Part shown: positions 55,419-64,000 of the stretch, piece by piece | How the letters are laid out: the number at the start of each line of letters is the position of its first letter | Numbering within the stretch: the stretch's first letter is position 1 | Assembly: GCA_019054805.1 (NCBI GenBank) | Contig: JAHQIY010000002.1 | Span: forward strand, 3,596,001 to 3,660,000 | Origin: Brachionus manjavacas | Lineage: Eukaryota; Rotifera; Eurotatoria; Ploima; Brachionidae | DNA: 64,000 bases | Direction: 5' to 3' | Translations under genes and position numbers: made by a program | The notes under the pieces: model-generated | Database searches by the model: none | What the model was told of the DNA's origin: nothing | The model's input: only the letters and a program-made list of their open reading frames with translations

Positions 55419-57110
55419 TGTGTTTTAATTTTTTTGAAAAATTTAATGAGAAATTCTTATTTTTTTTATTAATTTCAGGTACCGAGTGATTTTTTTTTGA
55501 TTTTTTTAATATCCATTAAAAATGCTTTGTCTAATTTTTTTCAGTGTAACAATTAATCAATGAAATTAATAATTTTGAAATATTTCCGATTAAGTGAACA
55601 TAAATAAAATTATTAGTATTTTTTACTTTAATATCTTTGTATTTTTTCTTTTTAAATCTACCTGAGGCTTTAAATTTGAAAAAAATAAAAATTTAATTTA
55701 ATAAGTTAAGATTTTACCAAGTAAAAATCATTGACGAATTTCATTCGAACAATTTGAGAACTTTTTTTCAACATAACTTAAAAACTTATATCAAATGCGT
55801 TTTCCGGAACCCACTTTGACACAAGGTGTGGTATGTTTTCTATCTATTAAGCTCCATTTTAATTTTACTTGAAATTAACTTATCAATTTAAAAATTGGGA
55901 GTTTTTTTCAAATTAATTATCTTCAAAAGATCTTTTTCTAAAAAAAGTTATTATTAATCGAAATATAAGAGGTAAATTAATTTTAATTTTAATTTATTTT
56001 TTTTCATTTTTATATTTTATTCATCAGATGATTAAAATTTACATTACAAAATTTTACAAAAAATTGGGTAATTTTACGTAAAATTAAACGGTAAGGGATG
56101 ATGAAATTTTTTTAAATTTTAAAAATAAAATTAATTTTAAATTTTATAAAAGAAGTCTATTATACAACATATTTTTTCATCAAAACCCCAATTTTTTTGG
56201 CCGTAAGCGTTTTGGAACGATTTTTTAGAAACAATAAATACAATAAATAAACTAAATAGAATGAAGAGTCCTCTTATAAAGACATAACATCTTTTTAAAG
56301 GTGTATATGTATGAAAAGCGATTATTATTCAAAATTTTTAAAATTTAAATTAATATAAACAAAGACTGTTTAAGAAATGGAAAAATAATTTAAAGCCAAG
56401 AACAATAATTGCTACTTTGTTGTTTATTCATTCAGTCAATCACGTGTGAAAGAATCGTGTTCGTAAATTTCACTTCTTTACCTTAAATAACAATAAATTT
56501 TTCTAATTACTTTTTAGCAAAAAAACAAAATTTTTTGATAATTAAGTTTACAAATTGGTAAAAATTAATCTAGGTCATCTAGTTATTAAATTTTTGAAAA
56601 TTTGATTCCAATAATAATCATTATTATCTATTTAAATATCATTATTTGTTTTTTAGATTATGAACTTATAATCATTTGGAGAAAAGAAAGGGCTTAGCTC
56701 CATTTCAACCTGCCTGAGTATTTTCCAAAAAATCTAATTATAATTGTTGTAATAATACTTGTGATTAATATTATAAAATTTTTGAATTTATTAATTAAAA
56801 TATTTTAACAAATATCATCATGTTCTAAATTTTTTTAATTTTCTTTAATTGATTCGCTGTTTTCTGTATTCGAGAAATTTGTTCATTTACTCAAAAATTG
56901 AGTAATTTTAAGCTCTTTTTTAAAAGGTAAATTTAAAATAAATTATGATCGTTTCTGAAAATCGCGACAACTATTCTTTCCAGTTAATTAAAAAACAAAG
57001 CAAACTATTACAAAAAAATTCCAATTGAATCCACAACTTGTCTCTTTTTTGCATGCCAAGATAAATTCAATCAAGAAAAAATACTTTTCTCATTTAACAT
57101 CGAAGCCAAA
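55419..57110. other. Intergenic stretch
   Basis: About 1.7 kb of AT-rich DNA without a supported gene, repeat end or RNA. Confidence 0.45.
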
Positions 57111-58760
57111 ATGGATTTTTATCCACCGTTGAATCTAGATCAAATATTTGATAAGACCATCAACGATTTTGCCTTGACCAAATTTGGTTTTGCCAAATCA
57201 TTGACTAAAAGCAAAAGCCATGTTAAAATTGAAACAAAACATCCAAATGAAAACTTTATAAAATCAAAAAGCCTTTGTCAATCTTCCCCAATTAGAATCT
57301 TGCGCAAATTGGGTCTCAATGAGCGAATTTTTCACGGAATAAGCGACACGAATCGAAGCTACATCTATCGAACTGTAATTATAAACACCAAAATAAATCT
57401 TTTCAAAAATGCATCCGTTATCTTCAAATCAATAGATGAATGGAAGTCAATACACCCTTTGCTTAGGTGTAGGGTTTTCACTGCCAATGACAAATACTTC
57501 GCATTTGCCTCAGAAGAAACAATTAAAAGCAATTCAAATGTGAATCTATATCGTTATCAGTCTAATCATGTGACTAGTTGTGATGACATTTGGAAGCTGC
57601 TAGTCGAAAGAGAGATGACTATTCCTTTAAATGGAAGAAATGGTCTATTGTGGCGACTGACTTTTTTTCATGTAAAAACAGTTTCCAAATCAGACATGGA
57701 AGAATTTTACTACGCGATCATTCTCACTTTTGATCACTCTATCATGGATGGCCGAAGCTCTTATTCCAGTCTTTTGCAATTGTTTTCTTTAATTGAAAAT
57801 AATTATTCAAAAATTGAAAATAAATTTACCGAAAAGCCACTTTTGCCTGCCAAAGAGGATTTGTTCAGACCAATTTTTAATGAAAAATTACAGATAGATT
57901 ATTATTCAAAAAGACCTGACTTTTTGGTTGCTTCCAATTCGGATGCTTACATCCGACTTAAAAAATTGACTTCTGAAGAAGAGACCAAAGGAGTTGTTTA
58001 CTCTCATGAAAACTTCCCTGTCACTACAGTCAAAGAATTGATTCAAATATCCAAAGAAAATAATTCTAAATTTAGAAGTTTGGTTATTCAAAAGACGGAT
58101 TTCGATAAAATAATCCAAAAATGTAAAGAGAATAAGGTAAAGATAACAATGTTTTTGAATATGTGTCTGGTACAAGCTGTTCGGTTGTTGTATGAAAAAT
58201 TTGATGATGAGCTCAATTATTTGATTCAAGAGCCTGTGATACATTTTGCGACCAATATTAGCCTTAGGGAGTTTGAGGAATACACTAATCAAAGCAAGGA
58301 TAAAAATGAAACAATTGGGTGTTATATAAGCTTGGCGTTTTCGAGTTTTGATAAGCCGATGAGTTATGGTACGCGAAATTGGACCCATAATTTCTGGAGT
58401 CTTTGCCAAAATGAGTCAGAAATTTTTCACTCTAGACTTAAGAACCAGGAGTTTATCCATTCGATTCGATTACCGAATAATAAAAAGAATTTTGACGAGT
58501 TTTTCTATCATTTTGGCAATTCAAATCTTGGAATTTTAGAGTCGTCCATAGGCGAAAAAAAATTGATCAGGGTCAAGCAAACTTTTGCTACATGCAAATT
58601 TTCGAAAGAAAATTCTTTATGTTGGTTTACCAATTTAATGGCCACCATTGATGGTCAATTGTGTTGGACAATATCATTTAATTCTTGTTTTATTAGCCAA
58701 GAAATGATAAGTCTTCTAATAGACAATTTAACTCAAATTATTAAACAGCTAATAAAATAG
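57111..58760 (+). CDS. Condensation/alcohol-acyltransferase-like protein (549 aa)
   Basis: A CoA-dependent acyltransferase-superfamily protein (condensation or alcohol acetyltransferase type) that probably moves an acyl group onto an alcohol or amine. The substrate cannot be read from sequence. It is one uninterrupted exon. The N-terminal half has the usual WKSIHPLLRCRVF (about residues 106-118). The active-site motif is LTFDHSIMDGRSS: H209, D213 and G214 keep the HxxxDG core, while the first His of HHxxxDG is Asp. The C-terminal half ends with FTNLMATIDGQLCWTISFNS, as in the second lobe of the fold. The ATG is in a good context (AAAATGG). No signal peptide is seen. Lack of introns and the family distribution leave open a horizontally acquired gene. 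Confidence 0.6.
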   Translation: MDFYPPLNLDQIFDKTINDFALTKFGFAKSLTKSKSHVKIETKHPNENFIKSKSLCQSSPIRILRKLGLNERIFHGISDTNRSYIYRTVIINTKINLFKNASVIFKSIDEWKSIHPLLRCRVFTANDKYFAFASEETIKSNSNVNLYRYQSNHVTSCDDIWKLLVEREMTIPLNGRNGLLWRLTFFHVKTVSKSDMEEFYYAIILTFDHSIMDGRSSYSSLLQLFSLIENNYSKIENKFTEKPLLPAKEDLFRPIFNEKLQIDYYSKRPDFLVASNSDAYIRLKKLTSEEETKGVVYSHENFPVTTVKELIQISKENNSKFRSLVIQKTDFDKIIQKCKENKVKITMFLNMCLVQAVRLLYEKFDDELNYLIQEPVIHFATNISLREFEEYTNQSKDKNETIGCYISLAFSSFDKPMSYGTRNWTHNFWSLCQNESEIFHSRLKNQEFIHSIRLPNNKKNFDEFFYHFGNSNLGILESSIGEKKLIRVKQTFATCKFSKENSLCWFTNLMATIDGQLCWTISFNSCFISQEMISLLIDNLTQIIKQLIK

Positions 58761-59640
58761 ATACAAATTAGAAATTTTTTAATTTTTGTTGTTTTAAGAA
58801 AAAATAATTTACTTATGAAACTAATTTTTGAGACAAAATATAATTTAGATTTTATTTGAATCGATACAAAATTAAAAAATTTAATATAAGAAATTTGGTT
58901 TATTATTTTGTTTTCAGTCAATATTGTTAATATTTTTTTCCAAAGTATGTAGTTAGATTTAGATTTCTTTATTTAAAATTGACTCGTACCTGATTAGGCT
59001 AAATTTCACAATTTCTAGTTTAAAAAGGACATAGCAAAAAATAATTATAAACATTGCATTAAAAGTAAATGTAATGAATTAATCTTTGTGAGTCAATGTG
59101 TGCATTGATTCCAGATCCAGCTTTGTGCATAGTTAGCATTTTAATGCATTGTCTTTGTAATTTGGTATGCTTTGGGGGACTCGCAGGTGTGTTGTATAGA
59201 GATGAAATGCACCGTTTCTGATTGTTCTGAGATATTTATGTGCAAACTTTCTGTATTTTACCAAGAACTGAACCAGTACGCACTAACATTGAGATTTTAT
59301 CTAAAATATAGAAGAAAGAATCGCCTAAAAAATATTCAATTAATTAACTGTTTTTTTAATCAAATAAAATTTTATATATTTTATTCTAAATTATAATGGC
59401 TTAGGTTTAAAAATAAATTTGAAAGTAACTATCTTTCTTGAACCAACTTTATTACTCGAATTTCACCAGAAAAAGAAATATTTAATTTCAAAATGTTTGT
59501 TATCATTGAAGCTTGTTCAAATTTTGGAAATGCTTAGTTAAAATTCCACCTTTAAATTATGCAATATATTTATTAATAGTAATTTCAATTTTGAAAGCGA
59601 ATAAAGAAAGATTTTACCTAAAATCATTAAACAATCATTG
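58761..59640. other. Intergenic stretch
   Basis: No supported gene. A GC-richer block at about 59090-59280 is open on the plus strand for 74 codons (59172-59396), but its residues match nothing I know. Confidence 0.4.
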
Positions 59641-59649
59641 TTTAATGAT

Positions 59650-60180
59650 TTTTGAATTTTAAGCTAAGCGGTTTTAAGCAAGGATCTGTCCTATGCCACC
59701 TTCTTTTCGTTATTTTTATAAACGACATACCAAGCGCTGCAATAAGCTTATCAGACTCTTTGCAGATGAAACCAAGCTGATAAACATCATTAAGAACCGT
59801 CTTGATGATAAACAGCTGCAAACATACATTGACAAGATTGTTTAATAGTCGAATGATTTGCAACTGAAATTAAACGAAGTCAAATGCAAATATGATCTTC
59901 AAAAATACATCTATTGACGCAATCGAATTATAAATAAACAACTTACCAATCATTCATACAAAAGTTGAGAAAGATCTCGGAATCAATCTAACAGATGACC
60001 TTGATGACCTTAAACGGACTCATCAAGCGACACAAGCAGCTAACAACGCCAACGCAGTTTTAGGTCAATTTAAAACAAGCTAACAAATGTTGGTCTTGCA
60101 CATTTCGTTTGACCACATCTAGAGTATACAGCAGCAACCTGGAAACCCTATTTCATGGATAATTTTGTTCCCACCATTTT
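59650..60180 (+). pseudogene. CR1/L2-like LINE reverse transcriptase relic
   Basis: Plus-strand pieces in order: FKQGSVLCHLLFVIFINDIP, FADETKLINIIKNRLDDKQL, EKDLGINLTDDLDDLKRTHQ then AANNANAVLGQFK, and LEYTAATWKPYF. They correspond to the RT active site (FADD now FADE) and the thumb and C-terminal section of CR1/L2-type LINEs. Frame shifts and stops are frequent. Confidence 0.6.
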
Positions 60181-60664
60181 TAAAATTAAAATAATGACTG
60201 ATGTTTCTAGTTTTTTTATTAAATAAAATCCAAACAGTTTTGGTTGTGTTGACACTGAGTCGCTATTTGCACATCAATTAGTAAATTTTGACTACACTTC
60301 TCTCTAATTTAGCAGAGATATATATTTTGAGTTTTTAAGAAAGTGCAATAATAACTAATTTTTTATGCTTTTATAATTGAGTTAATTGTCAAATTTTAAA
60401 TCCTTTTCCACAAAAATTTATCAATTAAAGAATAATTCTTTCTCAATTTAATATACCGCGAAAATCTTGGCCAAACCATGGTAATTTAATTAAAATTCTT
60501 CTATTCGGAAAGAGCATCTCACAGTGTACACTCCACTATCTATAAGCACTTTGGAAAACTCTGTCTATGACTCAAACTAAGCACTCAAGCTACTTTTTTT
60601 CTGGAATTTAATTTTTTACCCTAACAGACCCTTGTTTGTATTGCTTTAATTTATAAATTTTCTT

Positions 60665-60680
60665 GGCCCTGAAAAGGGCC
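60665..60680 (-). terminator. Histone 3' stem-loop of H4
   Basis: The minus strand reads GGCCCTTTTCAGGGCC, the canonical histone mRNA stem-loop (6-bp stem, 4-base loop), 36-51 nt after the H4 stop. It is followed by AAGAAA, a plausible downstream element for U7-directed cleavage. Confidence 0.95.
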
Positions 60681-60715
60681 GGGGGGTTGCTATTTTGTTT
60701 GTTGTTTTCAAGATC

Positions 60716-61066
<351 letters not shown>

Positions 61067-61108
61067 TTAAGCGAATAGTGATGAATTTTGGAAATTGAAT
61101 TTGAGCTA

Positions 61109-61117
61109 GTATTTATA
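61109..61117 (-). promoter_or_regulatory. TATA box of H4
   Basis: TATAAATAC on the minus strand, about 85 bp before the H4 ATG. Confidence 0.65.
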
Positions 61118-61139
61118 ATCAATCCTAAAAGAAAATATT

Positions 61140-62030
61140 ATAATTTTTAACTTTTATTTACATCCAATTGAGTCTGATTAAAAAGTGTGCATAATTTATA
61201 CGTTTTTTTTACTTAAGAAAAACTGAGATCATTTTTTCTGAAGGAGTAAAAAATAAATTCTAAGTTTAATTGTGTTTTTTTTAAATCATGAATAAAAAAT
61301 GACGAAAGAAAAATTTGTTTTTTTTTGAAAAAAGAAAATTTAAGGTCACTTAGCTAATAAGCATGAAAAAAGTAAATAATACAAAAAATAAATAAATAAT
61401 AAACTAGATAACTAATTTAAACTAAAATAAATAATTTTTATTTTAAAAAAAAAGTATTGATTCTTGTGAGGGATTTATGTTAAAATCAGGCTGCTACCAT
61501 TGCAAGGGTACATATAACCTTACTCCGCAGATAGTCTGATGTAGCTAAATTATTATCAAAATTGCCTTAAAATTTATTTTTTAACTTAAATTTGAATTTT
61601 TTTTTTACATTTATTTCTCCAGATTGGAAGTTAATTCAATTAAATAAATAAATTAAATGAATCAGATTTAAATAGTTTTTAAAAGAGATCTTCATGCCAT
61701 TACCTATCAAAGATAAATATTTCTTTACATCAGCTAAATATTTTTTTTACAGAAAAATTATTCTTTCAGCAGAAAACAAAAAAACTAAAAACGTGAAGGA
61801 TTAAATAACAAAGAAAACTAATTTTTTTGGTTTTCCTTTTGAAAAATTCCATTTTAGATTAACTATTTTTTTCGAACCATTTTTGTTAGGAGTATTCAAG
61901 AAAATTAAATAATAAATAGTTGTTATTTAAATAAAATTTTTTTTTTTTTAAATAAAGGTCAAAAATTATTTTCTTTAAAAGCAGTTCAAAGGTAATTTTT
62001 AGGCCTAAAAAGACTTTTGATTTTTCATTT
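61140..62030. other. Non-coding stretch
   Basis: AT-rich. A GC-richer phrase at 61470-61560 (around GGCTGCTACCATTGCAAGGG) is unassigned. Confidence 0.4.
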
Positions 62031-62037
62031 GAAATAT

Positions 62038-63241
62038 TTAATTTAAATAAATAAATAGATATGTTAAGTCTTCAATTTTAATTTCAAAAGGAGAAGCTAT
62101 AAATCTTTTGTAAATAATTAAATTTGAATTTAAAGAGACCCAATGCTTCTCAAGAATAAATAAATATAAATTAGCCACAGACGGACCACACTTACTCCCC
62201 ATAGGCAGACCTAAAATTTTTTTAAAAAAATTCATTGTTAAAATTAAAAATTCCGCAAGTAAAAATCAAATCTAAAATTATATAATGGCAATAGCCCTAA
62301 ATTATTGTATAAAGATTCAAAATCACAGGAATATAGAAATAAATTATCTGATCCAAATTATTTATTTTCACAAAATTGTAATAATTCTTGCGAATCTTCT
62401 AATATTGTAGGACATTTTTAAAGAAAAAATTTTATAACTAAATCTATAAATTCACATAACTCTGAAGTAGGGTGTTCTATACAGTTAATTATAAGCCTTA
62501 TTCCAAATTTTGCTTTATGCAATTTTGGGAGAATACGAAATGATCCAATTCTACTATTTTTTATTTTCATTTTTTTTAAAGGTTTTGAAATAAATTTTAA
62601 TTTTTATACAATTTTTTAAGTTCGAAATTAATTTTATCTTCTATCTCTTGAAGAGGGTTGCTTTCTAATCTAACATAGGTATTTATATCATTTAAATGTT
62701 GATTAGCAATAAATAAAAAATCTTCATTAGTAATTAATAAATTTCCTACATTCTTGTCACATTTTAAATGTTTTTTCTTTTAAAAATTTTTTTAAACTAA
62801 TTAATTTTTCTTTCTCCAAATTACTCAAAATTTTCTTGAATTAATTGAGCACAATTGTTGAAAATTTGATATTTGAATTTTATACTCTCCTTAACAATGG
62901 GAATATTCTTTATATTTTTGCTTCCTTTTTTTTGAATTTTTACAAAATTCATTTAACAAGTCAAATGGAAAATTTAGAATGATATTTTCATTTAAAATTC
63001 CATTTTCTTGATCTAATTGAAAATTTATATATAAATTACAAAGTTTACAATTAAATTCAAGAGTAGAATAATCTAAGTTACATAGTAGATATTTCATTTT
63101 ATCGAAATTATTTAAATAAGTATTAGGTACAGATTTTATAAGATTAGCACTTAGTAAAGAATTGACTATGTCCCAAAATATTTGATCACGGGGCCTTAAT
63201 AAACTAAAACCACTCACAGACTTGAGTTGAGTGATATACAT
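62038..63241 (-). pseudogene. Penelope-like retroelement reverse transcriptase relic
   Basis: On the minus strand, 63241-62891 gives an N-terminal part (SLLRPRDQIFWDIVNSLL). At about 62770-62620 the frame reads KCDKNVGNLLITNEDFLF, then ANQHLNDINTYVRLESNP. At 62235-62038 it reads FFKKILGLPMGSKCGPSVAN, then LYLFILEKHW and YKRFIAS. The K.DKN.G...I, HL.D..TY and G.PMGS...P..AN.Y blocks are diagnostic of Penelope-like elements. The catalytic RYIDD is degenerate (RFIAS), and frame breaks separate the parts. No GIY-YIG endonuclease was found. It lies between two histone genes. Confidence 0.75.
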
Positions 63242-63314
63242 GTAAAGACTAAGTGATTCAATAACAATGATTGTCAGACTGTCTGTAGCATATTACGCGG
63301 GCTATGAGTGAAGA

Positions 63315-63680
63315 CATATCGAATAACCTACTCAATTGTGTAATTGCTACCTTACTATTTCATTGTTTTTCCAGGAAAGTTGAGTGCAAAAACATGTAAA
63401 ATGCGTGATTTTTCATTGAATTTTTATTTTATTGTTTTTAAATCTGACGAAGTTCATGCTTGGCACAGATATTTACATAAAAAAAAAATATACAATTTTT
63501 ATTTTTAAAAAAATAAAAATTTTTATCTCTATATATCTTATTTTAATTTTCTATCTTATTTATATTTAAGCTATTCTTTTTTATACCTTTACATTTATTT
63601 AGTCTTATTTAACTTTAATTTATTTTAATCCTTTTTTTAATCTAAAGGAGCTTTTGATCGGTACAGAAAACAAATAAGAT
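63315..63680 (+). pseudogene. 5'-truncated LINE, class 1 tail
   Basis: It starts in the last ORF2 codons (CNCYLTISLFF, as in the 25.5 kb LINE) and runs through a 3' UTR to the variant hairpin GGAGCTTTTGATCGGTACAG and an ACAAATAAG tail at about 63650-63680. Confidence 0.65.
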
Positions 63681-63915
63681 AGAGATACATAGATAGATAA
63701 ATTTAGAGAGATAATCTCTCAAGGTTGTTCCAAAGCAAGGCCTCATACAACCCACATTTTTTTTAGAAAACAAATAAATAAATAATACAAAGTGATTTTT
63801 ACTACTTAAAAATAGCTCACTGATTATCGTAGCAATTTAATTTTCCATTTGAAAGTTCTAAATTTTTTAAATAATATATTTTTATGATTTTTGCTTTAAA
63901 TTTTAAAAAGTGGTT

Positions 63916-63931
63916 GGCCTTGATAAAGGCC
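63916..63931 (-). terminator. Histone 3' stem-loop
   Basis: The minus strand reads GGCCTTTATCAAGGCC, fitting the histone stem-loop consensus, 33-48 nt after the stop codon of the partial gene at the window edge. Confidence 0.9.
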
Positions 63932-63963
63932 GGGGGTTTTAGGCAAAATTGTTACAACGCAAT

Positions 63964-64000
63964 TTATTCTGATTTGGTGCTTGGACCTTCTTCGGCTTTT
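63964..64000 (-). CDS. Partial histone gene, C-terminus only (probably H2A)
   Basis: The last 11 codons are KAEEGPSTKSE, then TAA. The 3' stem-loop shows it is a replication-dependent histone. The tail is not that of H3, H4 or H2B, which leaves H2A (or less likely H1). The rest lies outside the window. Confidence 0.55.
   Translation of the reverse strand, partial: KAEEGPSTKSE

Overview
The window is nuclear DNA of a small metazoan. It is very AT-rich, its introns are mostly 47-60 bp (GT-AG), it carries a Polyhomeotic-type Polycomb gene, and its histone genes end in the metazoan 3' stem-loop. The short introns, the mix of non-LTR, Penelope-like, hAT and mariner relics and the overall composition suggest a rotifer of the Brachionus kind. 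That last step is inference; nothing here names the species.

Layout. 1-8.3 kb: mostly non-coding, with LINE tails, a long inverted repeat (4.5-4.9 kb) and the last exon of UTP18 (3847-4216). 8.3-10.5 kb: a GC-rich, intronless Polyhomeotic-like gene with an HD1 motif and a SAM domain. 10.5-15.5 kb: relics of a mariner-like transposase and an RTE-like LINE, plus a MITE-like inverted repeat. 15.5-20.7 kb: a tight head-to-tail run on the + strand of TIMM21, a TIM21/COA1-family paralogue, POLR2I (RPB9) and mitochondrial NARS2. 20.7-44 kb: a repeat-rich accessory region. It holds tRNA-derived SINE relics, a 4 kb LINE with ORF1 and ORF2, many 5'-truncated LINEs sharing a 3' hairpin, an intron-containing DDE transposase, a hAT end, and three 99-100% identical copies of a 252-aa gene with an SH3-like C-terminus (21.7 kb minus, 38.1 kb plus, 42.6 kb minus). 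45.2-51.6 kb: TUBGCP2 on the minus strand, rebuilt here as nine exons encoding 910 aa. One intron holds a 0.64 kb inverted-repeat element with its own small ORF. 51.8-55.4 kb: MSH6 on the plus strand, divergent from TUBGCP2 across 166 bp. 57.1-58.8 kb: an intronless condensation/acyltransferase-like gene. 59.6-64 kb: a LINE relic, histone H4 with its stem-loop, a Penelope-like relic, another LINE tail, and the 3' end of a second histone gene cut by the window edge.

How the genes relate. The conserved genes are housekeeping: mitochondrial import and assembly (TIMM21 and its paralogue), mitochondrial translation (NARS2), transcription (POLR2I), ribosome biogenesis (UTP18), microtubule nucleation (TUBGCP2), mismatch repair (MSH6) and chromatin (PHC-like, histones). 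They lie in islands separated by transposon-rich DNA. The most unusual content is the recently triplicated SH3-like gene, whose copies have traceable transposon insertions and deletions, and the ORF-bearing inverted-repeat element inside TUBGCP2.
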